This document shows, in pieces, positions 8,950 to 18,105 of a stretch of 64,000 bases of DNA. The DNA is from Chryseobacterium sp. PMSZPI (GTDB lineage Bacteria > Bacteroidota > Bacteroidia > Flavobacteriales > Weeksellaceae): positions 80,251-144,250 of the forward strand of contig NZ_PIZV01000006.1 in the NCBI RefSeq assembly GCF_002835665.1, in the 5' to 3' direction. The number at the start of each line of letters is the position of its first letter. Position 1 is the stretch's first letter. The notes under the pieces are model-generated. The model searched no databases. It saw only the letters and a list, made by a program, of their open reading frames with translations, and had not been told where the DNA came from. Both the position numbers and the translations under genes were made by a program.

Positions 8950-9418
8950 AAAAAAATATTTGAAGAAGAAAACTAAAGCTATTGCTTTATTTAGTTTTTA
9001 TATATTACGGCTTTTTTAAGCCTAACTTTGATCTATTTTTCAGCATCGCTTCTTATTTCCATATCCACTCACTAACTTTAAAAATTCGGGTATTTATATT
9101 ACGATATAGAGTATCGATGTGCGGAGAAGATTGTTTACCATCTGCTGCAGAAAATGGAAGATTTATTTTTCATGTATTAGTTTATAATTGTATAATCAAA
9201 TATAATAATTTAAACCTAAATCAGCAATAAAATTTATTTTTTTTTAACAATTAATTAATATAATGAATGAATAGTGGGATTATCATTAATTTCAGAACTC
9301 TTAAATTAAGTAATTCTTTTTTAAACTTAAATAAAAGAGGGACTCGTAAAAGTTTTATTTTAAGTATTTTATAATATCAAAACTATTTAAACAGATTTAA
9401 TAACTCCTATATTAACTC
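8950..9418. other. Non-coding spacer, nothing recognised
   Basis: AT-rich stretch between the regulator terminator and the proline dehydrogenase terminator. An 82-codon frame at 8982-9230 has composition typical of translated spacer and no motif, so it is not called. No promoter or RNA structure stands out. Confidence 0.5.
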
Positions 9419-9425
9419 AAAAAAA

Positions 9426-9446
9426 GACCCGCAAATATTGCGAGTC
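9426..9446 (-). terminator. Terminator of the proline dehydrogenase gene
   Basis: In the minus-strand RNA the stem GACUCGC pairs with GCGGGUC through one U-G wobble and is followed by seven U, so it acts in the minus direction. Confidence 0.8.
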
Positions 9447-9470
9447 TGATATTGTGTTCAAAAAACAATA

Positions 9471-10643
9471 CTATGCTTGCTTTTTTCTTCTTTCCAATTC
9501 TTTTTTGATCAGTCCTAATTCTCTTCCTGTTTGTCCTGCTACAGAAGTGTTTTCCTGAGCTCTTCTCGTAAGATATGGAACAACATCCTTTACAGGTCCG
9601 TATGGAAGATATTTAGCCACATTATAGCCCTTATCTGACAAATAGAAGGTAATATTATCACTCATCCCGTAAAGCTGTCCAAAATAAACGTGAGGATTTC
9701 CATTTTCTAAAGACTTCGCTTTCATTTTATCCATAATAAGTTCTGAAGAAATCTCATTATGAGTTCCGAAAAATGCTGATACTTTGTCTAAATGATTCAT
9801 AACAAAGTCAATTCCCGCATTATAGTTTTTATCGGAAGCATCTTTGCTAGGCTGAATTGGATCTGCATATCCTTTTTCTGCTGCTCTGGCTCTTTCTTTC
9901 TCCATATAAGCTCCACGAACAATTTTATACCCGATGAAATAGTTCTTTTCTCTCGCTCTCTGAAGGTGTGCTTCCATATATTCCAGTCTTCCTGTTCTGT
10001 ACATTTGGATCGTATTCCAAACGATAGGTTTTTCCTGGTTATATTTCTCCATCATCTCTTCGCAAAGTTGGTCTGCCGAATCCTGCATCCAGGTTTCTTC
10101 AGCATCTACCATTACTTTTTTATCGTTTTCATGACAAAGTTTGCATACTTCGTCAAATCTTTTCACCACTCTATCCCACTCTTCTTTTTGGCTTGTTGTA
10201 AGTTCAGCTCCTTTTCCAACCGCTTCATAAAGATCAATCCTTCCAAATGCTGTAGGTTTAAAAACAATAAAAGGAATTGCCGGATTTCCTACTGAGAATC
10301 TTACAATATCCTTAATTTCTTTACATACTGCATCAAAAGTTTCTTCGTCTTCTTTTCCCTCAATAGAGTAATCAAAAATGCTTCCAACGCCTCTCTTGAA
10401 AAGTTGTTTCACGACTTTCATACTTTCTTCACGGGTTTCACCTCCGCAGAATTGCTCAAATAAAGTATTCTTTACAATTCCTGTAACAAAAGGAAAGTTG
10501 TTGTGTACCGTAAAATTTAGGACAGATGTTCCAAGGCTGGTAAGTGCTGGTTGTTCAATCATTTTAAACATCCAGTAAGCCTTTCTCAGTTGTGCATCAG
10601 TTTTATCTGCAAATGCAACTTTAGTATCATTAAAAATGGGCAT
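9471..10643 (-). CDS. Proline dehydrogenase
   Basis: A 390-residue cytoplasmic flavoenzyme of the PutA/PRODH TIM-barrel family that oxidises L-proline to pyrroline-5-carboxylate using FAD. Visible family features are KVMVDAEETWMQ (beta-strand with conserved acidic residues), YKIVRGAYMEKERARA (the conserved R-G-A-Y-x-x-x-E flavin/substrate motif), FGTHNEISSELIM, and FGQLYGMSDNITFYLS near the C-terminus. It is monofunctional: no P5C dehydrogenase domain follows. It stands alone with its own -7 box and terminator. Confidence 0.93.
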   Translation of the reverse strand: MPIFNDTKVAFADKTDAQLRKAYWMFKMIEQPALTSLGTSVLNFTVHNNFPFVTGIVKNTLFEQFCGGETREESMKVVKQLFKRGVGSIFDYSIEGKEDEETFDAVCKEIKDIVRFSVGNPAIPFIVFKPTAFGRIDLYEAVGKGAELTTSQKEEWDRVVKRFDEVCKLCHENDKKVMVDAEETWMQDSADQLCEEMMEKYNQEKPIVWNTIQMYRTGRLEYMEAHLQRAREKNYFIGYKIVRGAYMEKERARAAEKGYADPIQPSKDASDKNYNAGIDFVMNHLDKVSAFFGTHNEISSELIMDKMKAKSLENGNPHVYFGQLYGMSDNITFYLSDKGYNVAKYLPYGPVKDVVPYLTRRAQENTSVAGQTGRELGLIKKELERRKKQA

Positions 10644-10667
10644 TCCTATTTATTAAATTTAGTTATG

Positions 10668-10675
10668 CAAAGGTA
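10668..10675 (-). promoter_or_regulatory. -7 box TACCTTTG of proline dehydrogenase
   Basis: CAAAGGTA on the + strand, 25 bases upstream of the ATG. Confidence 0.5.
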
Positions 10676-10707
10676 ATAATAACCTAAGTTTATTTAAAGA
10701 ATTTTTT

Positions 10708-11637
10708 TTAGAATTTACTTTCAATTCCATTCAGCAGCATCGCAATAATTCCGGCAAAAACCCAAAACCGTAACAAATTGAGTGTAAAAGAGTTACTTCT
10801 TCTTATAGGATTTAAAAAAAGGTAAATACAGAAAATCATGACAAATAATCCTCCTGTAAAATAATAAGACATAAAACCGGAAACACCTGTTTTGGTAATA
10901 ATCTTCATCGAAACTGCTATCGTTACCACCATTAAAGAAATCAAAATAATCTTTGTATTCTTAGTTTTAAAATAATTGGGAATGGTTGTATATCCGAATG
11001 CCTTGTCTACACTTCTGGTGAGAGTATCCTTTACAATGTCGATACAAAGAAGGATAAGAAACAGAAAAACAGCCATCAGGAATACCTTTTTAGAAAAAGT
11101 TTCATAATACACCATCATTCCAAAAAACGGATATAAAGTAAGGCTGACGAAAGTAAGATTGTTTAAGATCAATATTCTACTCAGTTTATGGCTATATAAC
11201 CACATGAAAAACTGGTAAACAAGGAAAAAAATAAAAACATTATGGGAAATCAGCCAGGCTACTCCTAAGGAAATAGCACTTAAGCCAAGATAAGCATATA
11301 AAAAATATTTCTGTTTGATAAAACTTTGAATCCTTGTTCTGAAGGGTTTTACAATATGGTCTTTTTCCAGATCATAAAACTGGTTAATGATTCCACCGGC
11401 AAGAATGGTAAGTACTGTACAAAAAATGATACCATGTACTTTGAAATCAAATACAAAATTTCTGAATGATTCATCCTGATTAAACAGGAAAAAAGTGGAA
11501 ACATAGAGAGCAAATGTAAGGAGTGCTGCTACAAAAAAGCGTGCTCCCAGCAGAAAGCCCACGAATTGTGAGAATCTGTAAAATAGAGATTTAGATATAT
11601 AGTTTTTAGATTGGAAAGTTTCTTTTTCAGAATTCAT
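10708..11637 (-). CDS. UbiA family prenyltransferase
   Basis: A 309-residue membrane protein with eight to nine hydrophobic helices. The first Asp-rich motif is N85-x3-D89-x3-D93 (INQFYDLEKDH) and the second is in DIVKDTLTRSVDKAFG around residues 190-205; these bind the Mg-diphosphate of the prenyl donor. The family attaches isoprenoid chains to aromatic or glycerol-phosphate acceptors in the inner membrane. The acceptor cannot be told; flavobacterial relatives are often labelled geranylgeranylglycerol-phosphate geranylgeranyltransferase. It starts 10 bp after the stop of the mevalonate kinase gene, which would supply the prenyl precursor pathway, so the pair is likely an operon. Confidence 0.88.
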   Translation of the reverse strand: MNSEKETFQSKNYISKSLFYRFSQFVGFLLGARFFVAALLTFALYVSTFFLFNQDESFRNFVFDFKVHGIIFCTVLTILAGGIINQFYDLEKDHIVKPFRTRIQSFIKQKYFLYAYLGLSAISLGVAWLISHNVFIFFLVYQFFMWLYSHKLSRILILNNLTFVSLTLYPFFGMMVYYETFSKKVFLMAVFLFLILLCIDIVKDTLTRSVDKAFGYTTIPNYFKTKNTKIILISLMVVTIAVSMKIITKTGVSGFMSYYFTGGLFVMIFCIYLFLNPIRRSNSFTLNLLRFWVFAGIIAMLLNGIESKF

Positions 11638-11647
11638 TCCAATCTAT

Positions 11648-12574
11648 TTAAAATCTGTAAATTACCTCTTTTTGGAAGCCGTCAAGCATTTTTTCTGCTT
11701 TCTCATAATCCTGAGTAAATCCAAGAATATAGCCACCTCCACCGCTACCGCAGAGTTTTAAATAATACGCGTTAGAATCCAGTCCTTTTTTCCAGATATT
11801 AAAAATACTTTCAGGAATCATTGGACGGAAATGTTCATAAGCCCAATGAGAAAGTTTTTTCAGATTTCTAAAGAAAGGATTCATATCTTTTTTAAGGAAA
11901 GTTTCTATACATGCATTGTTATAACGAATAAACTCTTCTTTCAATGTTTTACGGAAACCTTCTGTTTTCATTTTCTCAAAGAAAATCTGGATCATAGGAC
12001 CTGTTTCTCCAGTCATACCTGAGTCGATAAGGAAAATAGCTCCTTTTCCCTCTTCTCCCTCCGGAATGGAAACTCTGTCCAGGTTTTCTTTATTTTCGAT
12101 AAGAATAGGCAAATTCATATAGCAGATCAAAGGATCCATACCTGAACTTTTACCATGGAAATAACTTTCCATCTCGCCGAAAACAGCTTTTAGTTTCTTA
12201 AGATTTTCTTTTGAGATATTCTCAGGGTTCAGTTTGCTGATTGAATATTTTTCAAAAATAGCTGCAACCAAAGCTCCTGAACTTCCCACTCCATATCCTT
12301 GTGGAATATTGGAATCAAAGAAAAGTCCGTTGGAAATATCATTTTTGAAGCTATCAATATCCAATTTGAAATCATCAGACAAATCAAGCGTTGTAAGAAA
12401 ATCGGAATATTTCTGCAGATGTTTGTTGGAATTAAGCTCAAATTCTGAGCTCAAATCTGAAAATTTTAAAGTTCCTTTATAGAAGCTGTAAGGTACTACA
12501 AGCCCTTGGGAATCTTCAATCATTCCATATTCTCCAAACAGGATTATTTTTGCATAAAATAAAGGGTTGGTCAT
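11648..12574 (-). CDS. Mevalonate kinase (GHMP kinase)
   Basis: A 308-residue GHMP-superfamily kinase. The N-terminus has KIILFGEYGMI (motif 1 of mevalonate kinases), residues about 85-105 have the ATP loop PQGYGVGSSGALVAAIF (PxGxGxGSS), GKSSGMDPLICY holds the catalytic Asp region, and the C-terminal KLCGSGGGGYILGF is motif 3. It phosphorylates mevalonate on the way to isopentenyl diphosphate. The ATG at 12574 is chosen because the -7 box at 12595-12602 would be inside the longer frame starting at 12628. It is followed closely by the UbiA gene. A phosphomevalonate kinase-like role is possible but less likely. Confidence 0.85.
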   Translation of the reverse strand: MTNPLFYAKIILFGEYGMIEDSQGLVVPYSFYKGTLKFSDLSSEFELNSNKHLQKYSDFLTTLDLSDDFKLDIDSFKNDISNGLFFDSNIPQGYGVGSSGALVAAIFEKYSISKLNPENISKENLKKLKAVFGEMESYFHGKSSGMDPLICYMNLPILIENKENLDRVSIPEGEEGKGAIFLIDSGMTGETGPMIQIFFEKMKTEGFRKTLKEEFIRYNNACIETFLKKDMNPFFRNLKKLSHWAYEHFRPMIPESIFNIWKKGLDSNAYYLKLCGSGGGGYILGFTQDYEKAEKMLDGFQKEVIYRF

Positions 12575-12594
12575 ATTGACAATAAATCTTTTTG

Positions 12595-12602
12595 CAAAGT
12601 TA
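12595..12602 (-). promoter_or_regulatory. -7 box TAACTTTG of the mevalonate kinase-ubiA pair
   Basis: CAAAGTTA on the + strand, 21 bases upstream of the chosen ATG; it decides against the upstream start. Confidence 0.5.
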
Positions 12603-12723
12603 AAAATTATTCGGCGGAATATAATCAAAATTCAGACCGAATTATAACATATTTTAACAAAAACTTCTTTTATTATCGAAATCAGATCTCCAAAGAGACT
12701 TCTATTTTGTTTTTAAAATAAAA

Positions 12724-12747
12724 AAAGACGTTAAAAATAACGTCTTT
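12724..12747 (-). terminator. Terminator of the Atg22-like transporter gene
   Basis: A perfect 10-bp stem AAAGACGTTA with an AAAA loop, six bases after the stop codon and followed by U-rich sequence in the minus direction. Confidence 0.8.
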
Positions 12748-12752
12748 CATTT

Positions 12753-14243
12753 TTATAATGTTTCTCTGTTTTTTCTCATTTTAACCTTCAGGAACCTGAT
12801 CAATATTAATCCTGCTCCGAAAAATACCGTCATTGATAAGGCTGCAATACGCATATTATTAAAGTGCTCAATCAATGTTGCAAAGATAAATGTTCCAATG
12901 ATGATGGCAATCTTCTCTAATACATCATAAAAGCTGAAATAAGTAGTATTTTCCATCGAATCTTCAGGAAGCAATTTTGAATAGGTAGATCTGGACATGG
13001 CCTGAAGACCTCCCATCACCAATCCTACAACTGCTGCCACTCCGTAGAACTGATATTCTACCGTAGGATTCTCTTTGTTTAGGAAATAAGCCCATAAACA
13101 TGCTATAATCCATAGTATGATCGCAATTGAAATAACATTCTTATTTCCGATTCTTTTAGACAGCCTTGAAAATATAACAGCTCCAATAATCGCTTCTATC
13201 TGAATAACCAGTAATGTTCCGATTAACTTATCCTGTGCCAGGTTAATTTCACTCTTTCCAAATAAAGTAGCCATAAGGAAAATGGTCTGCATTCCTACAC
13301 TATAAAAGAAAAAGCTCGATAAAAAAAACTTAAGGTTCCTGTCTTTGAAAAGTACACCCCCTACTTTAAATAGTTCATGGAAACTTTCCTTTGCAATATC
13401 TAGATAAAAGCTTAGGTTATCTTTGAATACTTCAAAAAAGCCCCCTTGCTCCTCATGCTTTTTAAAGATGTTTTTATAGTTTAATAATACAAGATCTTTA
13501 GGAAGCTTATCTTTTACATTTCCAAATTGCGGAAGATGCTTGAAAGTATATTGTGAAAAACCAAACCACCAAGCTCCTGTTAACAAGAAACTGATTCTGG
13601 TAAACAACAATTGCTGAGCGGCTCCTTTGGCAAAAACCTGAATTAAAACTAAACAGATTACGACTAACACTACTGACCCGATGTATCCATAAACATATCC
13701 TCTGGCAGAAAGTGCATCCTGCCTGTCCGGTGTCGCAATATCCGGTAAGAACGAATTATAAAACACCAGACTTCCCCAGAAACCAACACTCGCTGTAATA
13801 CTAAAAAGAAGCCCTAGAAATACATTGTGCATCCCTGTAAACATGGCCAATCCCATACAGGAAGTCGCTCCCAGATAGCAAAAAAATTGTAAGAATGATT
13901 TTTTATTTCCGATCGTATCCGCTAAAGAAGATAGAAACGGTGATAGCAATACCACAATAAAGAATGATATCGTTAAAGAATATCCATACACCGCATCAGG
14001 TTGATATTCTTTTCCAAAAATTTTGATCATATGCCTTACCGGAACATCGATCCATGTTCTTGTTTCTGTCACGAATTCTTTCTTTTCGTAAGCAGTAGTA
14101 AGAATAGAGTAATAAATTGGAAAAATGGTAGAGGTAATCACCAAAGAGTAAACAGAATTTGCCCAGTCATATACGGCCCAGGCCTTCATAATCTTTGGGT
14201 TATTCTTTATGTTTTTAGGCTGTCGATTCTCAGTTTCAGACAT
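12753..14243 (-). CDS. MFS transporter, Atg22/UMF1 family
   Basis: A 496-residue transporter with about twelve membrane segments. The N-terminal KAWAVYDWANSVYSLVITSTIFPIYY is the YDWANSxY signature of the vacuole effluxer Atg22-like (UMF1) branch of the major facilitator superfamily. A long cytosolic loop (about 240-285) splits the two halves, and GLQAMSRSTYSKLLPED is the second conserved family motif. The likely job is export or exchange of amino acids or another small solute; the substrate is unknown. Single gene with its own promoter and terminator. Confidence 0.87.
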   Translation of the reverse strand: MSETENRQPKNIKNNPKIMKAWAVYDWANSVYSLVITSTIFPIYYSILTTAYEKKEFVTETRTWIDVPVRHMIKIFGKEYQPDAVYGYSLTISFFIVVLLSPFLSSLADTIGNKKSFLQFFCYLGATSCMGLAMFTGMHNVFLGLLFSITASVGFWGSLVFYNSFLPDIATPDRQDALSARGYVYGYIGSVVLVVICLVLIQVFAKGAAQQLLFTRISFLLTGAWWFGFSQYTFKHLPQFGNVKDKLPKDLVLLNYKNIFKKHEEQGGFFEVFKDNLSFYLDIAKESFHELFKVGGVLFKDRNLKFFLSSFFFYSVGMQTIFLMATLFGKSEINLAQDKLIGTLLVIQIEAIIGAVIFSRLSKRIGNKNVISIAIILWIIACLWAYFLNKENPTVEYQFYGVAAVVGLVMGGLQAMSRSTYSKLLPEDSMENTTYFSFYDVLEKIAIIIGTFIFATLIEHFNNMRIAALSMTVFFGAGLILIRFLKVKMRKNRETL

Positions 14244-14264
14244 TTCAAATAAATATTAGTAGCA

Positions 14265-14272
14265 CAAAAATA
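14265..14272 (-). promoter_or_regulatory. -7 box TATTTTTG of the Atg22-like transporter
   Basis: CAAAAATA on the + strand, 22 bases upstream of the ATG. Confidence 0.5.
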
Positions 14273-14278
14273 AAAAAA

Positions 14279-14327
14279 CCATTAAGAAATGGATAAGTTT
14301 TTAGAAAAATTATCCATTCCTTAATGG
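14279..14327 (-). terminator. Terminator of the thiolase gene
   Basis: An 18-bp stem (CCATTAAGAAATGGATAA with one mismatch on the other arm) and 13-base loop followed by seven U in the minus direction, 22 bases past the thiolase stop. Confidence 0.8.
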
Positions 14328-14349
14328 CAATATACTCTTAAACAGAATA

Positions 14350-15528
14350 TTAGATATTCTCAATTACAATTGCAGATGCACCGCCGCCGCCATTACAGAT
14401 AGCTGCAGCACCGTATTTAGCATTATTTTGCTTCAATACGTTGATCAATGTAACGATGATTCTTGAACCTGAACTTCCCAGTGGGTGTCCTAACGCAACA
14501 GCTCCTCCGTTTACATTTACTTTAGAAGCATCTAATCCTAAGATTTTGTTGTTTGCTAATCCTACTACCGAGAATGCTTCGTTGAATTCGAAGAAATCGA
14601 TATCAGCTATTTCTAATCCTGCTTTTTTAAGTGCAATAGGTAATGCTTTAGCCGGAGCCGTTGTAAAGTTTTCAGGTTCTTGAGCGGCATCAGCATAAGA
14701 AACGATTTTAGCTAAAGGTTTCAATCCTAATTCTTCCATTTTTTCTTTTGAAACAAGGATCAAAGCCGAAGCTCCATCATTTAAGGTAGATGCATTCGCA
14801 GCTGTTACAGTTCCTCCTTCTTTTTTGAATACAGTAGGAAGTGTTGCAATTCTATCGAAGTTTACTGCTTTGTATTCTTCATCTTCAGCAAAAATCACAG
14901 GATCACCTTTTCTTTGCGGAATAGAAACAGGTACTATTTCATCATTAAATTTACCTTCACTCCAAGCTTTTGCAGATCTTTTGTAGGATTCTACAGCAAA
15001 GTTATCCTGATCTTCTCTGGTGAAGTTATAGTCAGTTGCACATTTTTCTGCACATACTCCCATGTGTACTTTGTTGTAGACATCCGTAAGACCGTCCAAC
15101 ACCATTCCGTCCTGCATTTTAATATCGCCTAGTTTTGTTGCCACTCTTGCGTTATAATAATGAGGAACTAAAGACATGTTTTCCATACCTCCTGCTACGA
15201 TAACCTCTGCATCCCCTGCTTTGATAGCCTGAGTAGCCATCATCACAGCTTTCATTCCTGAAGCACAAACTTTATTGACAGTAGTAGAAGGTGTATTAAT
15301 TGAAAGTCCTGCTCCTAAAGCCACCTGACGAGCCGGTGCCTGCCCTTCTCCTGCCTGTAATACATTTCCCATATAAATCTCCTGAACATTCTGAGGATCA
15401 AGACCGATTTTATCTAATGCTCCTTTTACAGCAACAGACCCTAGCTTTGTAGCCGGAACTGTTGATAAGCTTCCCATAAAACTTCCCATAGGAGTTCTTA
15501 CTGCGGAAACAATGAATACTTCTTTCAT
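14350..15528 (-). CDS. Acetyl-CoA C-acyltransferase (thiolase)
   Basis: A 392-residue thiolase of normal length. The nucleophilic Cys88 lies in NKVCASGMKAV, the His of GGAVALGHPLGSSG and the second Cys in AICNGGGGAS complete the active site. It condenses two acetyl-CoA or cleaves 3-ketoacyl-CoA in the cytoplasm. Whether it serves mevalonate synthesis, ketogenic amino acid breakdown or beta-oxidation cannot be decided; etfBA and mevalonate kinase lie nearby but not in the same operon. No obvious -7 box. Confidence 0.92.
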   Translation of the reverse strand: MKEVFIVSAVRTPMGSFMGSLSTVPATKLGSVAVKGALDKIGLDPQNVQEIYMGNVLQAGEGQAPARQVALGAGLSINTPSTTVNKVCASGMKAVMMATQAIKAGDAEVIVAGGMENMSLVPHYYNARVATKLGDIKMQDGMVLDGLTDVYNKVHMGVCAEKCATDYNFTREDQDNFAVESYKRSAKAWSEGKFNDEIVPVSIPQRKGDPVIFAEDEEYKAVNFDRIATLPTVFKKEGGTVTAANASTLNDGASALILVSKEKMEELGLKPLAKIVSYADAAQEPENFTTAPAKALPIALKKAGLEIADIDFFEFNEAFSVVGLANNKILGLDASKVNVNGGAVALGHPLGSSGSRIIVTLINVLKQNNAKYGAAAICNGGGGASAIVIENI

Positions 15529-15586
15529 GTATATAATTTTTATTTTTAGCTAAAATGAAACGTTAGCTTCATTTTTAATTTTAAAT

Positions 15587-15997
15587 TTATTTTACTTTCA
15601 CATATACGACATCAAATTGAGAATTTTCAATCTTGGTTTGTACCTTCAGGAAGTTATCCTGTGTCTCAACTACCTTATTATTGAAAACATCTCCTATCTG
15701 TGCGGGATCATTTTTGTCGGATTTTTCTAAAACTATAGCTTTATAATTACAATCGTCCACAAAAACCAAAGTTGATTTGATAAAATCTTTTCCATTATTA
15801 AAATATTCAGTTTGAATATTATCTTTAATGGTCATATACCAAATCGATTCCGGGTAGTTGGCACGTAAAAATTTACCTTCTTTGATATTGGCACATTTAG
15901 CCGGATTATCCGATTTCTTTGGTTCTGTTTTCTGAGACTTTGCCTGAGAGGCTGCCAGTAACAATATTCCGGCTGAAAATACTTTTAAAAAATTCAT
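15587..15997 (-). CDS. Small secreted protein of unknown function
   Basis: A 136-residue protein with an N-terminal signal peptide (MNFLKVFSAGILLLAASQAKSQ). The mature part begins Lys/Pro-rich and then has alternating strands, with two Cys (PAKCANIKEG and DDCNYKA) that could form a disulfide. I recognise no family. It follows the small membrane protein gene after 17 bp and is probably co-transcribed with it. Confidence 0.65.
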   Translation of the reverse strand: MNFLKVFSAGILLLAASQAKSQKTEPKKSDNPAKCANIKEGKFLRANYPESIWYMTIKDNIQTEYFNNGKDFIKSTLVFVDDCNYKAIVLEKSDKNDPAQIGDVFNNKVVETQDNFLKVQTKIENSQFDVVYVKVK

Positions 15998-16014
15998 ATC
16001 TATATCTTCGTCGT

Positions 16015-16404
16015 TTATTTATTTTTATTATTGCCTTTAGCAACAATCATTAGAAATGCTCCTAAAAATTCTACAGCCCAACCCCATTTCAATTTTACAA
16101 CTCCTGCAAAAGTCTCTCTCCAGGATTTAAAAGGCAAGAAACTGAAATATTCTAACGATTGCATTTTGACAGCAACCAATGTGAATCCGAATAAAATAAT
16201 AAGCAGGATACCAAAAAGTCTTACAACTTTAGCACTTCCATTTACAATTCCAAAAACACCACAGGCTGCAAGAATCCAGCATGTAATAGCTAAATAGTGA
16301 TCTAATTTCCAATAATTCCAGTTGCCTATGATAGGAACATGTACTAAAGGAAGAAAGCTTCCTACAACCACTAAAATCAACCCTAATAATTGAATATTTT
16401 TCAT
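16015..16404 (-). CDS. Small four-helix membrane protein, unknown function
   Basis: A 129-residue protein from the ATG at 16404, starting MKNIQLLGLILVVVGSFLPLVHVP. Four hydrophobic segments are spread through the whole length, with FGIVNGSAKVVRLFG and SWRETFAGVVKLKWGWAVEF in loops. It resembles generic flavobacterial inner-membrane proteins without known role. A longer frame reaches 16485 but the added 27 residues look like spacer. It is the first gene of a two-gene unit with the secreted protein. Confidence 0.65.
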   Translation of the reverse strand: MKNIQLLGLILVVVGSFLPLVHVPIIGNWNYWKLDHYLAITCWILAACGVFGIVNGSAKVVRLFGILLIILFGFTLVAVKMQSLEYFSFLPFKSWRETFAGVVKLKWGWAVEFLGAFLMIVAKGNNKNK

Positions 16405-16646
16405 ATTTACTAAAGTGCCAAAATACGAAAAAAAACACATTATCAAATCATATGTTTTCAAACGAAAATTTCCAGTTCCTAACACCCATTAGTCACAAAA
16501 AAACAGAGTTAAAATTATTTATTTAATAAAAAAACAAGCCATTTGTTAAATAATCAAAAGATATGACGCTATTTATATTTACAAGTTTAATAGCATCTTT
16601 TTACTTCATCACTCCTAAAACTCTGTCATCCAATCTCTTTAAACAA

Positions 16647-16679
16647 AAAAATGCACTTTCATCAAGAAAGTGCATTTTT
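16647..16679 (-). terminator. Terminator of the bfn-nucleoside permease operon
   Basis: A perfect 14-bp stem AAAAATGCACTTTC with a 5-base loop, U-rich in the minus direction, 22 bases after the permease stop. Confidence 0.85.
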
Positions 16680-16700
16680 ATATTTTTTAATAAAGTTTAA

Positions 16701-18083
16701 TTAATGATTTACTGAAGAAACATCTTCCGGATTGTGTTTATGTCTAAATAATACCGCGAAGAATATGGCAAGAACCAATGCATAGATAGCAAATGAAAGC
16801 CATATCTGCTGCCAGTCTTTTACCATTACTACTGAAGAAAGCGTTCCATCAGGATTTACAGCGGCATTGAAACTACTTTTTAAGATTTCCAGGAAAGTAG
16901 GATTATCCGAAGTTGTTTGCAAATATGCAGACAGATCTGAAGCAGTTGTAAATTTATGGGTAAAGAATTTATCAATAGCCCAGCCCGCAATATAACTTCC
17001 GAACACAGCTCCAAAACCATTGGTCATCATCATAAATAGCCCTTGTGCTGAAGAACGGATTTTTTTATCTGTTGTTGTTTCAACGAAAAGAGACCCCGAA
17101 ATATTGAAGAAATCGAAAGCCATTCCGTATACGATACAGGAAAGAATAATTAAAGACAATCCAAAACCTTCCGGAACACCATAAGCAAAGAATCCAAATC
17201 TTAATACCCATGCCAGCATAGACATCAACATTACTTTTTTGATCCCGAATTTTTTCAAAAAGAAAGGAATTGCCAGGATAAATAATGTTTCAGAAACCTG
17301 AGAAATCGACATGATAATCGTAGATCTCTGTACTACAAATGAATCGGCATATTTTGGAAAATGAGCAAATTCACTCAAAAATACATCTCCATAAGCATTT
17401 GTCAACTGTAATGCAGCACCTAAAAGCATTGAAAACAAAAAGAATAATGCCATTTTATAGTTTCCAAAAAGTTTAAATGCATTTAATCCTAATTGTTCTG
17501 ATAACGGTGAATTTTTATCAATCAGTTTTTGCGGCGGACATTTTGGTAAAGTAAGGGCATAAATTCCTAAAAATATCGCTACTGCTCCGCCAATATAAAA
17601 CTGTCCTTCCGTTGCTTTATTTCCACTAAGGTTAGTGATCCACATTGCTACGATAAAACCAATAGTTCCCCATACACGAATCGGCGGGAAATCTTTCACT
17701 ACATCAAAATTATTGTTTTTTAAGATGGTGTAGGAAATTGAATTGGCCAAAGCAATCGTCGGCATATAAAAGCACATTGCAACAAGCATTACAGAAAAGA
17801 AAGAATTGGGATCTGCAGAATGTGGCAATATGAAAAGAATAATCCCATAAAGAATGTGTAATACTGAAAAGATGCGCTCTGCATTTACCCAACGGTCAGC
17901 AATAATTCCAGTAATGGTCGGCATAAAAATAGAAGCAATTCCCATTGTTCCGAAAACAGCTCCAAACTGTGTTCCTTCCCAATGTTTGGTGCCAAACCAG
18001 AAGTTCGCCATCGTAATCAGCCATGCTCCCCAAACAAAAAACTGGAGAAAACTGAGGATGGTCAGTCGTAATTTTAAATTCAT
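16701..18083 (-). CDS. Nucleoside permease, MFS NupG-type
   Basis: A 460-residue transporter with twelve membrane segments. The start MNLKLRLTILSFLQFFVWGAWLITM and the following GIIADRWVNAERIF match the nucleoside:H+ symporter (NHS) family of the MFS, whose members carry the FxxWGxW pattern in helix 1. C-terminal QGLFMMMTNGFGAVFGSYIAG is also typical. It likely imports nucleosides by proton symport. The gene begins 22 bp after the stop of the bifunctional nuclease gene, so the two are probably co-transcribed; nucleic acid breakdown and nucleoside uptake would fit together. Confidence 0.85.
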   Translation of the reverse strand: MNLKLRLTILSFLQFFVWGAWLITMANFWFGTKHWEGTQFGAVFGTMGIASIFMPTITGIIADRWVNAERIFSVLHILYGIILFILPHSADPNSFFSVMLVAMCFYMPTIALANSISYTILKNNNFDVVKDFPPIRVWGTIGFIVAMWITNLSGNKATEGQFYIGGAVAIFLGIYALTLPKCPPQKLIDKNSPLSEQLGLNAFKLFGNYKMALFFLFSMLLGAALQLTNAYGDVFLSEFAHFPKYADSFVVQRSTIIMSISQVSETLFILAIPFFLKKFGIKKVMLMSMLAWVLRFGFFAYGVPEGFGLSLIILSCIVYGMAFDFFNISGSLFVETTTDKKIRSSAQGLFMMMTNGFGAVFGSYIAGWAIDKFFTHKFTTASDLSAYLQTTSDNPTFLEILKSSFNAAVNPDGTLSSVVMVKDWQQIWLSFAIYALVLAIFFAVLFRHKHNPEDVSSVNH

Positions 18084-18105
18084 AGTTTATATAAAATATC
18101 TCTTT

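Noticed and set aside
8982..9230. 82-codon + frame after the XRE regulator
   Set aside because: Phe/Ile/Leu/Tyr-rich composition of translated AT-rich spacer, no motif, no promoter, no neighbour relation.
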